Origin: Micractinium sp. NFX-FRZ
Lineage: Eukaryota > Chlorophyta > Trebouxiophyceae > Chlorellales > Chlorellaceae
DNA length: 64,000 bases
Assembly: GCA_029339195.1 (NCBI GenBank)
Contig: JAPTJF010000269.1
Location: forward strand, 21,148 to 85,147
Direction of reading: 5' to 3'
In this document: positions 20,599 through 32,900 of the stretch, piece after piece
Numbering within the stretch: position 1 is the stretch's first letter
Layout of the letters: every line of letters starts with the position of its first letter
Made by a program: the position numbers and the translations under genes
The notes under the pieces: generated by a model
What the model was told of the DNA's origin: nothing
Databases searched by the model: none
The model's input: the letters and a program-made list of their open reading frames with translations, nothing else

Positions 20599-23500
20599 TC
20601 AGGAGAAGACCGCCTGGGTGACGGTGCTGCCGTACGATGCAGCCTTCTGCAGCGCGCGCAGCGCGGCTGAGAACTGCGGCAGACAAGGGAGGCGGAGTGG
20701 CCGTGCGCACCGTCAACGCGTCTGTCGCAGCGTGCGCAGCGCGGCAGGGAATTCATGGAGCGGCGGGCAAGGGGTGGTGCAGAGGGCACACGGGCGGGCG
20801 GGCCACCAGGCTGGCCTGCCAAAGCCGCAGCACTGCCTCCCGTCTCCCACCACACACAGCCCACAGCCCCCGCTGGCTGCCACCACCCGCCTCACCTCTG
20901 GGTGCTCTCCCACTCGGAAGCCGGAGAGCTGCTCCAGCACGGCGGGCCAGTAGGGCGCCACACCACGCTCCTCACGGGCGACGTACAGCGCCGCGGCGGC
21001 CTGCAGGGTTGGGTCGTGGTTTGGGGAGCGTGGTGAGCGGCGTGAATTGCTGGGGTGGCTGCACCAGCCGACATGCTGGCTGACTGACTGGGCGCCTGCC
21101 GGCCTGCCTGCCTGCCTGGCTGGCTGGTCCGTTCCCTGTACAGGAGGCAGGTAGAAACCAACAGAACCATGCCAGCCAGCCATGCAGCCAGCCCCACGGT
21201 CTACACGCCCCATACGTACGGGAGACCCGCCCACCCACTACCCCCCTGCCAGGCTGGACCCCTCCTGCTGCCAGGCTGGCATGGTGGGACCAGCGCTGAC
21301 CTGGATGCTGGGCGGGTAGGCAAAGCAGAAGGGTTCGCCCTCCAGCAGGAGCTGGTGCAGGCGGCGCAGGGAGTCGCCCAGCTGTGCCTGCAAGGGGGGC
21401 GTGGCAGAGAATGGAAGCAGGAGGAGAGTGGGGAGCAGGAGGAGAGTGGGAACTGGGAGGCGCGAGGCAGGGCGGCATGTGCTGGCGGGGCCGGGCTTGA
21501 CGCACGTCTGAGGCATAAGACCAATAGGCTCACAGCACAGTACCCCTGCCGACCTGGTCAGCCACGCTGCACTGCACTGCACAGCACAGCACAGCACAGC
21601 ACAGCACAGCACCCCTGCTGACCTGGTCGCCCACGCTGCACTGCAGCCGGTCGACGTAGGCCTTCCAGCAGTGCAGGGCTGCAGGGGGGCGGGGGTGGGT
21701 GGGGAGTCGCGGTTGCACTAGTGAGAGGGTGTGTGGAAGGCAGGCATGGGGGGCAGTGCGGCAGGCGTGCAGGGCGCTTGGCACGGCGGGGTGCACGGAA
21801 CCCGGCGGCGGGGCGGGCACGTGCCAGACTGAAGCAGAGTGCAATAGGCCCCGCCGTGCCTGCACCTTCCCCTGCTGCCCTTCCTGCATCTCCCCTGCCT
21901 GCCCCGCCTGCCCCTGCCCTGCCCCTGCCGTCCGCACCTGAGACACAGGTGGTGTCTCCCTGCAGGGCCGCCCTGAGCTGTTCCACCTCAGCAGCCAGTG
22001 CATCCTCAGGCAGCGCTCCCGTCGCCTGCACCGTCATCTGCACAGCACAGCATGGCACAGCACGGCACAGCACAGCGTGACGAGATGCGGCGGAGTGGCA
22101 GGGGTGGGGCGAGGAGGGGACATCAAGCCCCCTCAACAGCAGCAGCAGCAGCAGCATCCTGTGCACCCGCCCTCCACACTCAATGGTGCACATGCACTAG
22201 CACCCACCTCGGGGTGGAGCTGCTCTGCCAGGGTGGCAGCTCCCAGCGGGATGCCTTCTTGCTCGGCAGCCAGGGCCACGCAAGCAGCGGCCAGGGCCGC
22301 ATCCATTCGTGTGCGATGCCCGGCGGCGGCGGAGCGGTCCAACAAGACGATCGCTGCAGGGGGAGAGGCGGGCGGAGAGAGCAGGGGTTGGCAGTGTGTT
22401 GGGTAGTGTTCCATTTGGAGGACAGGGTGCCCGGAGAGGGAACAGAGGCAGGGGGGTGAGCAGGCCGGGCACTCTCAGCGTGCATACAGGGCATGCAGGG
22501 CGTGAGGCTTGGGCCAGCGAGTGGGCACACGCGCCTCGGATGGAACCAACATGACCTGCGCGCGACCGCAGCACGCAGGGAGCAGGGTGTGCAGGCGTGC
22601 AGCAGCAAGTGCCCCCCACCTGAGACCCAGAGCTGCCCAGGTGTGGCCTCATGCTGGGCCACCGCCCCGCCACTGGCCAGGTGCTGCACAGCTTCTGCCA
22701 GCTCCCGGCGCCGCTGCCCCGAATAGCCAGCGCCAGGCTGCAGGCCGGGTGCGTCAGGCTGCGTCGGGTGGGTCGCCTCATAAGCGTGGATGCGAGAGAG
22801 GGTCTGCAGGGGGCATGGGTAGGCGGGCACAGAGGCAGGCAGGCAGGCAGGGAGTCGGGCAGGGTGGAGGGGCCAACAGCGAGCATAGGCGCATCCACCA
22901 TGCTGATTGTTGAGGCCACACCATGCCACTTCAAACGCACCGCGATGCACCATGTTGCATTAAAAAAAAAAAAAAACTGTGTTGACTATGCCAGCCAACC
23001 AACCTGAGCGCCCTCCTCCTGCAGCTGCGCCTCCAGCTGCTGCGCCGCGGGCGGCAGGGCCTGAGCAGCACGCCCCTCGCCGCCGCCGTCGGCAGACATG
23101 GCGGCACGCGCGTGGCCGATGAACGCTTGGTCCCACTCCTTGAACGATTCTGCAGCGAGCATGACATCGCACAAACATAAACAAGCAGGTTGAGGCTAAT
23201 AATCAATTTGTCCCCCCTGTAAAGCCGTTGCCTTGGAGTCTGCATAACAGTTTTCTCTGTGCAAGCGGGCAAGCGTTTACCTGTGAAGAGCCACTTCTTG
23301 ACCATGAACGTGGATGATTCCATGCGCTTGGCCCGCCCATCCTCATAAGTCACTCGGAAGGGGGCCTTGCGCAGCAGCAGGCTGGCACCCAGGGCGCCCT
23401 TCAGTTCTGCCGCCAGCATGGCGGCGGGGCCGCTGCCGCCGTCGCCCGCCTCGTCGCCCTCGGCTGCAGGCAGGGGTTGAGCAGGGTGGGGGGAGGGAGA

Positions 23501-26500
23501 GGTTGGTAATGGTACACACCTCACTGGCGAGAAGCTGAAACATTTTCAGCTCTTATGCATGGTGGGCGGGCACACGTACACGCACGCACGCACACACTTA
23601 CTGTTCATGATGCAGACGCGTTTGCTTTCGTCCAGCAGCGTGGGTGCGCTGCTGTTGCCGACCGCGCCACGCATGTCGTGCAGCCAGCGGTGCATGCACA
23701 GCAGGCCGGTGCCCAGGTGGCGCGCCCGCAGGTCCACCTTCAACAGGCGCCCAGAAATGGTGACGCGGGCGGGGGCCAGCCAACCGTTGCTGCGAGAGCA
23801 GCAGGGGAGGAGGGCGATCAGGGGTGGTTGGGCCAGGCTGATGGAGCAGGCGGTGCGGCACAGCAGCGTGGCGTGATTTGAGCACACTACAGGACAGCAT
23901 GCTAGTGTTGCCGTCAAGCAAGAAGCCTGCAGATGGCCGCCCCGCACGCCCACCTGAGCGCCGCGTTGAAGAGGGACAGCGCGGATCCCTGAGCCCAGCC
24001 CAGGCCAGAGCACCAGAGGGCATCCACCACCAAGCTCACCAGCTCACCGCTCGGCACAAGGCTGCGGCGGTGAACAGAGAGGGTAGAGGAGATACGGTTG
24101 GGGGGCACGGTGGCAGAGGGCGGAGGGAGGTGGGCAGGTGGGTGGGTGGGCTGAGCACAGCAGGGGCACGGGCACCGGGTGGCCACGACATGCCGTGCAG
24201 CCTGCCACAGCATGACCCTTCCCCTATCCCCGCCAGCTCAGCTGCTGCAAGCTCAGCTCACCCTGCTGCCAGCATGGCATCGTACTCGGCCGCCCCAGCA
24301 GCCCACTGCCCCGCGCTGCAGTGCGCCTGCACCAGCGCCAGGTATGTGTCGGCGGAGGGCTGCACCCCGTGGCGGGCCAAGCAGGCAAAAGCACGGCGGG
24401 CCTGCGCAAGAGGAGCAGGGGCGGGGTGGGGGGTGGGGGTGGGGGTGGGGGGCCGGGATGCGCCACAGGATCAAGGGGGAGTGACACAGCGCCACCCACA
24501 ACAAGTTTGATGTCAGCAGCAAAACCCCACAGTTCCCTTCAACAGCAGCAGCCGCAGCCAACAGGGGGCGCAGCAGCCGACAGCAGGCAGCAGGCAGCGG
24601 GCGGCAGGCGCCGCACCTCGCTGACCGCGCCGCCTGCGGCGCAGGCCGCCATCGCCGTGTTCACTTCCTCCAAACTGGGGCTGCCTCCCGCGTCCTCCAC
24701 CGCTCCGAGGACGAGCAGGGACAGGTCCCACCAGCCCTGGTCACGGCACGCCTCATGCACCGACAACAGCGCTTTGCCAGGTGGCGCTCCCGCCGGGGCG
24801 GCGGCCTCAGCCTGCTCTGCCAGCCCCACTGCTAGCTCTGCAAGCTCCGGCGCTGCGTGCTGCCGCCGCAGCGCGCCCAGCAGCGACACAAAAGTGCCTG
24901 CTGTGGGCGCCACGCCAGCCTGGCACATGTGGTCATACGCTGACTGGGCGGCGGTTGGGCTGCCCGCGGCACAGGCCCGCTCAATCACGGCGTTGAAGAG
25001 CTGCAGCATAAGGGGTTGGCACGAGAGTGGTTGCCAAATTGGCGCTCCTGGGGCCAGACAGGGGGGGCACGCAGAGCAGGGCAAGCAGGCAACTCCAGAG
25101 CAGACAAGCGCTTGCAGGGCAGCTTGTGCTGCTGCTACTACCCGCCACACGCCACCCCGCCGCCACAATCCTCCTCACCTCGGCATCAGCGCCCCCCGAG
25201 GCGCCGCCGCCGCCCTGCGCCCCCGCCGTCATGCTGGCAAGCACCGCGTCTGCCGCCTCCCAGGCGCCCCGCTGCATGTGCACCTCCAGCACAGCGCGAG
25301 CAGCAGCGGGGGAGGGCTCCAGACCCAGTGCCAGCATATTGGCGTACGCATCTAGGGCCACATCGGCCTGCCCGCTCCTGCACAAGGCAGGCACAAATTG
25401 GCCAGTTAATAACACGGATCATAAGTAAAGACCAAGAGGACGGGGGGTGGTGATGCAAGGGGCGGGGGGTGGGGCGGCAGCATGGCAGGCGCTGGGCGGG
25501 ATGCAGGCCGCATGCAGCAGATGCGTGGCAATGCAGGCCAGGGTTGCCAGCCCCGCCCGCCTGCAAGTCGTCTCAGCCCTGCGCCCTGGGCTGCTTGCCT
25601 GCAGAAGGCCTCCACCAGCGCCGAGTGCACCTCCTGGCTGTCCTCCCCCCGCTCCTTCAGCTCGGCGAACAAGCGCACCGCCTGCAGCAGCAGCAGCAGC
25701 AGCCGGGCGATATCAAGACACAGCAGGCAAAGCTGAGTTGGCAGCTGACAGCAGGCCCGTGGGGCAGTGCGTGCGCTGGTGAAAGGCTTCTTCTGTGTTT
25801 CACAAAGGAACAGGTGCAAGCTTGACTACCCGCCCGCCCACCCGCCCACCTGCTTGGGCTTGCGCCAGCTGCCAAACAGCCTGATCATTGTGGCATAGGC
25901 GGCAGGGGTGCAGAGGTGCGCCAGCGGGCTGTCGGCGGCCAGGCTGCGCAGCCACTCAAAGAGCTGCAGAGCCCTGCAGGCCAGAAGGGAAGGGCGTGTG
26001 AGGGCAGGGGGAGGCTATAATTTTAAGATGAACGAGGAATCCACGAGTGACACCTCCTATCAACCACAGGCGCAAGGTTCGAGTGAGCCGGAGATGCGAG
26101 CTCCAAGCGGGGGCTGCATGGGGGGCGATGCCTGGTGGCAAGGACACGCTCCCCGGGCATGCAGTGCGGTGCCTCCTCATATTCCCACCTCAGCCCACCC
26201 AGCCGGCTGATACATGCCCCTTCATCCACCCCACCCGCCCTCAGGCTGCCGCCCACACAAAGTGGTCCCAATCCCACCTGGCAGCCGTGGTCGGGCTGTC
26301 AAGCTGGCACAGCAGGTCCAGCACGCCAGCTGCGTCCCAGTCTGCCAGCCAGGCGGGCGCCACGTCAGCCACCGCCTCGTCGGCAGGCAGCAGCGCCAGC
26401 TTGCGCCGCACCTCCTCCACTGGAGGCAATGACGGCAGGGGGGAGAGCGTGGGTTGGGGCGAATCAGGCAGATGTGGCAACAACATTTGGGCGGGTGGAA

Positions 26501-26959
26501 GATGCGGTGATACGCACGTGGGGTGCACCCCGGGAGACCAGCCACCTGCCGGCAGCACAGAACGAGCCGCTGCACTGACAGCCGGCCAGCTGGCCTGTGC
26601 TGGCCCTCTCACCCGACAGCGGCCCCTGGGCCTCCTTTGGCTGCTGCACGCCGATCACAGATCCAAAGAAGGAGCGCAGGTCCAACGTGTCGTCTGCAGG
26701 AGAAAGATGGGCAGGTGGTGGGCGTGGGTGAAGTGAGGAATCAACCACGGAGGAAATAAGTGCAGGCCTGAGGGAGCCAAACTTCCATCCCAGCCAAAGT
26801 GGGAGCGCGCATTGCCAGTGTCGTCTACAAGACGCAGGAGAGGGTGGCAGGAAGTGGGCACTGACGCGGGTTGAGGAGCAGCCAGCAGCACCAAAAGCTG
26901 CGCCTCCTCAGCCCCGCCGATATACGCTCGACACACTGCTACACTTCCCCACCCAACCA

Positions 26960-26990
<31 letters not shown>

Positions 26991-29900
26991 ACGCACCATC
27001 AGAGTCCTCGCTGAGGCCTGCCACCTGCTGCGGCGTGCCGGCAGAGGAGGCCGGGGCAGCGGTGTCGCTGCTGGACTGGCTGCCCCTGCGCCGGCGCCCA
27101 GAGGAGGCGGCTGAGGAGGGGCGGGCAGAGGGGGGCATGGGGCGCAGCGCTGCGGCCACAGAGAGGCTGACCAGCTGGGGTGACGGCGCTCCCAGCCCGG
27201 GCGGCGCACCCAGCCCGGGCGGGGGGCCCAGCTGCGGCGGGCCCTTGGGGGTGGTGTTGGGGGTGCCTCGCAGCCCGGAGAAGGGTTGCAGGGCGGGGGA
27301 GACGGCGGCGCTGTTGGGGAGGCTGGTGGTGGAGGGGCCGCTGAGGCTGCTGCCGCTGCTGAGGCCACTGCCGCGCGACAAGGCGGGCGAGCCGGGCAGG
27401 TCAGCGGGGGACAGCAGGGATGCGGCAGGCGCGCCCGGTGCCAGGCTCAGGTTGCTGCCAAAAGCGGCTGCGGGGCGCAGCTGGCTTGAGGCCACAGGGG
27501 AGGCTGTTCCGCTGCCGCTGCCGCGGGCGGCGACGGCGGCGGCGGCGCCAGCGCTGCCAGCCCGCGAGTTGCTAGTCAGGTGGGTGAGCCCGCCGCTCCC
27601 GCCGGCAGAGGGAGGCGCGCCGCCGAAGGAGAAGGGGCGGGCGGTGACGTTGAGGTTGCCGGCGCCGCTGCCCAGCCGGCTGCCAGCTGGCACGCTGACG
27701 TGGCGTCCAGGTGGTCCCTCAGTCGAGTAGAGTGGCCTCATGATGGCAGAGCTCGCCTCTGGGGGGCTGTCAGTTGCATACAAGTTGTCTGGCAGCCTGC
27801 CATAGGCACCACCCGCCGCCCCGCCCTGCAAGCCCGCCAGCTGCCCCAAGCCGCTGCCGCTGCCGGGCCGAGGGCCGAGGGCCACCGGCAGGGGCAGCAG
27901 GTGGGCGGGCAGCCCCGCACTGCCCACGCTGCCGGCGCTGCCAGTGGCGGCGGGGCCCAGGCCTGCTGGCAGCGGGGTGGCGGGTGAGGTGGCGGGTGTA
28001 GTGGCGCGCCGCACAGCAGCCTCCGCCACCCGAGTGCTGGGGGCCACCCCGGCATCTGCCATTTGAAACACCTCTGCAGGAGGGGACCGAGGGGGAGGGC
28101 AACAACACAGGGTTGTGAGCAGAGGACCAGAGGCCAGGGTGCCTGCGTGCGCGTGTGTGGCCCGATTGCGTGCTGTGCCGTGCCTCTCGGCAGGCCGGGG
28201 TGCGTGCACAGCAGGCCGAGCCATTGACCACAGCGTCCACAGCGCCACTCTTTGCGCCCCCGGGTCCACACCACCATTTCTTTGCAGGCCCACGCGGCGC
28301 ACCGTCGGGGGTGAGGTGTGCCAGGTTGGCTGGCGGGTGGAAGGGGGCGTCCCTGTTCTGGGGGTCCAGTGAATAGCACTCCCACACGCTGCAGCACTGC
28401 AGGGGGCAGGGGCAGGGGCAGGCGGGGGAAGGCAGGGGCAGGCGGGAGCGTTCACAGGCTGACGCAGATCGGCACCAAGCCAGCAGACCTTGCCCCAGCT
28501 GCACTCTCGGGGGGAGGAGCGTGCTGCCCCAGCCCCGCTCTAACTAAGAACACACACCACCGGCACCACACGGCAAGCCGCAGCCGCCCAGCCACCACCG
28601 GCCCCGGTACCTGCAGCAGCATGTAGAGGTACTGCTTCTTCTGCGCCACGTTCTGCAGCTTGGCCCAGTGGAAGTAAGGGACCGTGACCACCTGCAGGCG
28701 GGGCGGGGCAGCGGAGTGGAGGCACGGCAGCCGGGGACGAGCCAGCCGTGAGGGATGTGCGAGGGAGGTGTGCTCTTAAAGGGATGAGTGAGACGGGGTG
28801 CGGCAGCACCCGCCCCGCCAGCCGCTTCAGGCGGCAGTGCCCACACCCTGCCCTGCTGCCCGCCCCGCCCCAGCCCACCCACGCACCCGCCACCCTCGGC
28901 TGGCCAGCAGGCGCCACCGCCAGATGGTGCGCCCCAGAGGCACGTAAGGTTCGTTGATGGTGAAGTGAGCGGAGCCGTCCACCTCCACAGCCACCATCTC
29001 CCCCCGCAGCGCAATGTCCACTGCAGGCAGGAGAAGGCAGGCAGGGCGGAAGTCCGCGGTGGGATACTGGCGCATTAACGGGCGGCAACTGGGCGGCAGG
29101 CAGCAGGGGGCGGGGAGTTGAAGGGCGCAAGGGAGGGGGTGCCTCGCCGACACTGCAATGCAACACTGCTGTCAACCGTGCTCCTTGACCCACACTTGCC
29201 CATTCCCACCCTCATCCACCCAATCTGCCAAGCCCACCCTTGCCAACAACGCCGCCAAGCTGCAACCATAGGCATCATTGAACCAATCGCACTTGCCTGA
29301 CATCAGGCCGTCCTCAATCTTCTTTTCCATGTCAAACCCTATGTTGAGCTCACGCATCACCGAGGCGACGTCCCTGCCAGGAGGGAGGGTTGCCAGCCAG
29401 GCGATGAGGAAGTTGAGCAGGCACGCAGGGCTGCACTTGCACGGCTGCCTGCTGTGCACGCTCAGCTGCCTGCGCTGCTAGCCTTAGAGACACAATCCCT
29501 CGCCCGCCACCCGCGGCAAACAACACTCGCCCACCACCTCGCCTCTTGTAGCACCGTCCGCCTCAGGGCTGTGGCCCCCGCCTGCCAGCCTCCTGGCCCC
29601 CTTTTCCGCTCGCCCAAACACAACACACACACACAGATGCAGTATGAGGTAACAGCAGCAGGCCAAGCAAGTCAGATGGTTGGGATATTTGACCCGGTCT
29701 ACTGCACATACCTGTGCGTCATGGACACCTTGTAATCGCCCGACTGCCGCCGCCACTCGGTCTCCGCCTGGGACAGCAGCTCCGGTGGGATGTACTGGGC
29801 AATGTCGTACCACTGCGGGGTGGCAGGAGGGGAGCGCACATGTGGGGCATGAGCTAAGCAGGAGCAGGGGGAAGGCCAGCGAGGCTAGGGTGCTAGTGAG

Positions 29901-32900
29901 AAGCAGGAGGAGGTGGAGCAGGGGAAGGCCAGCGAGGCTATGGTGCTAGTGAGGCCCCGTCTTGCAACCCCCACCCCTCAACCCACCAACTGCCCCCCGC
30001 CCCCTCATGCCCCACCTGCTGGCTGAGACCCATCTTGGCCTGGTAGAGCTGGATGAAGGTCTCGTGGGTGAACGAGTCGCGGGGCAGGGACAGCAGGCGC
30101 TCCGCCAGCAGCTGCATCACCTGCAGGCGGACAGACGGGCGGGCAGGCAGGGCAGGCAGGCAGGCAGGCAGGCAGGCGAAAGGGGTCAGGGAGGTGGGGA
30201 GGGGATCAGATGGTGAGCAGTCCCCACCACCGCAACGCCCTCCAGGGCACAGGCGCACTTGTGACGTTGCCGGCGCAGCATTGGGGGGTTTGTCAAGCTG
30301 CCAGCCAGTTCACACAACAGTCTATAACTGCCAGCCGCTTGGCGTACCTCTGGTGTGAGGATGTCGAACACGGTGAAGGCCCACAGCATGTTGCCGACGT
30401 CCTGAGGCAGGGTGCAGCACGGGGAGTTCCAGAGGGAAGCATCAGGGCACGTGGGCCAGGTCAGGAAACAGAGCCGGGGTGAGCAATTCTGAGCGAGCGT
30501 GCACACACGGAGCGGGCGGCTGCGCCTGATGCCTCAAGAGGCCCAGCACGGCCCGGCTGCAGCCCAGCCGTGCACCCCGCATGCATGCTTGGCCTCTTTC
30601 TGTCCAACCTGCAAAGCCTGCAACGCCCTGGCGCACCTGCACCGCGGGCTGGCGGGCCGCTGCCAGGTGCGGCAGCGACGCGCGCACAAGCGTGGCTGCC
30701 GGCATGTAGCCCAGCTTGGCCACCGCCCAGCCCAGCATGCCCAGCTCCTGGCTCTTGAACCGCTCCAGCTGAGCCTCTGCGCTCAAAGGAAGGAAGGAGG
30801 GAAGGAAGGAAGGAAGGTGAGGACTCAGGGAAGCGCATGGGGGTTGAGGAGTGGGGCAGAGCGAAACAGTACGGCGGTTGAGCACGTGGAGGTGGGCCAC
30901 GGACAGGGGGCGTGGCGTGGGCAGCCACCACCCCTATTCCGGAGCAGGCGCAGCCCCAGTTACAAGCGTGCACTTGGGGTCCCCCCACCTATTGATCACC
31001 GCCATTCACACCATCCCCACCCACCCACCTGCGCAGCCCAGCAGCTGCTCCATGATGGCTGCCCCCGGGAAGTGGCGCATGGTGGCCCACGCCCACACAG
31101 TGTTGGCCAGCTCCTGGGGCTTCATGCGCCCGCAGGCGGCGGCAGCGGCCTGCGGGGTTTGGGGGTGCATGGCAACACAGCGAGATGCCACAGTGAAATG
31201 CTACAGTGAATGCTACAGGTAAGTTGGCTGGCCAGCTCCTGGGGCGTGGTGCACTTGCATGCGGCGGCTGCGACAGCCGGCAGCTGTGGGTACTGCTGCA
31301 TCGGTTTCCGGCACGCGGTACAAGACAGGGCGGCTGATGGAGGGCAAGAAGACGAGCAGCCACCGGCCAGCATCACGTCCTGCCCATACCCAGCCAGAGA
31401 GCTGACGCCAGCTCAACCCACCCGCGTGACTGCATCCACGGTGCCGGTGCCTGGGTAGAATCCCATCGTGGCCATGGCCCACAGCAGGTTGCTGAGCTCC
31501 TGTGGGGCAGGAAGCGGGACAGGAGTGGATCAGGAAGGCCAGGGGGACGTACGGCCAGGTGTGCACGTGCGCACCACACATCCAGCCCTCTGTGCTACTT
31601 TGCACTGCACTTTTGCCCTGCTCTGTCATCCCAAGACAAGATCTACCCTCCCAACAACCCTTACCTGCACGTGGATTCACTACCCCGCCGCCTGCTGTAG
31701 ACGAGCCCTACCAAAACGAAAAACATGCTGCAGCCCACCTGCGGCTTGAACTGCCCCAGCAGCGGCAGCGACTCCGCCATCAGCTCCGTCATCAGCATCT
31801 GGGCACAGGGAGAAAGCGGGGTGGAAAGCAGGCTGGGGGGGCTGGGTGAGCAGGCGCGGGTGGAGGCTGTGGGAGACACCGTGTCAAGAGCTCAGGGTGT
31901 GCGCACAAGCCGATTGGTCCAGCACTGCCGGCTGCTTGCATAGCCTAAGCAGGCAGGCAGGCAGGCAGGCAGGGCAGGCCTGCCTTGAGCGCGCCCCCGC
32001 GCCCCCCACAGGCCCCACCTGCGGCGCGCGTTGCAGGTGCGCATATGCCAGGGCCAGGTTGGAGATGGTCTGGGGCTTGACGCGGGTGCGCCATGCGCGG
32101 TCGGAGAACAGCAACAGCAGCTCGTCAGGGATGCGGTCCAGCAGGGCCTGAAATGAAACAATCGGGAGGAGGAGGAGCAGGAAAGGATGTGTGGAAGGAT
32201 GAGATTGGGAGGACAGGGGTGAGCGGGACGGCGGGCAGGCGGAGGCAACGACAGCGGCGTCCGGGCGCTGCTCACTGTGACCCTGCCCTGCCTGGCCCGC
32301 CTGGCTCTACCCCCGGTGGTCCCGTTGCCACCCTTTGTTTTCCCCCTGGCTCACGTTGACTTCAGGCGTGAAGCGCACCCCGGCGCGGTACATCTGGCTC
32401 AGGCTCCACACCGTGTTTGTCAGCTCCTGGGGACCAAACTGGCGCAGCATGCCGTCCGCGCTGTGCGCCAGCGCGCCCAGCAGGTCGGCCTGCACCAAGC
32501 ACATGCATGGAGGCGGTGGCAAGGTTTTAACGCAATGCACACGGCTCGACCAAAGGGTGGGTGGCAGCTGGCAGGCTGCCCGGGTGGGTGGGCTGGACTG
32601 CAAGTGGAAGCAGGCAAGCAAGCCCACGAGCGGGCCGCCCTGCCCGCTGGCTCACCGAGGGCGTGATGCCGAGGTTGGTGAGGCCGTGCAGTATGTTGGA
32701 GATGTTCTGGGGGGCCATGGTGCCTGCAAGGCGAGGCGAGGGGCAGCAGGCGGCAGGCAGCAGAGGTGACTGCACAGTCTGGGCTCACCGGCGGAGGTTG
32801 CCACAGCTGTAGCGCCCACCAGCCCTGCCAAGCCCCGGGCTCACAACACATGCGCACATGCCCCACGCCTCAGCCGCCCGACTCACACATATGCCTTGCA

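Noticed and set aside
22962..22976. A15 run considered as the tail of a retroposed copy
   Set aside because: No retroposed sequence or target-site duplication is visible beside it; a plain homopolymer in an intron explains it.
26070..26090. GGTTCGAGT resembling a tRNA B box
   Set aside because: No acceptor stem, A box or cloverleaf could be drawn around it; it lies within an intron. A similar match near 15455 is coding.
29292..29293. GT donor four bases after the GC donor in the exon before the RAP domain
   Set aside because: It would put the RAP exon in the wrong frame (NGHCAAGR instead of VDIALRG).
30141..30178. GGCA repeats considered as a CRISPR-like array
   Set aside because: They are simple tetranucleotide repeats without spacers, in a eukaryotic intron.
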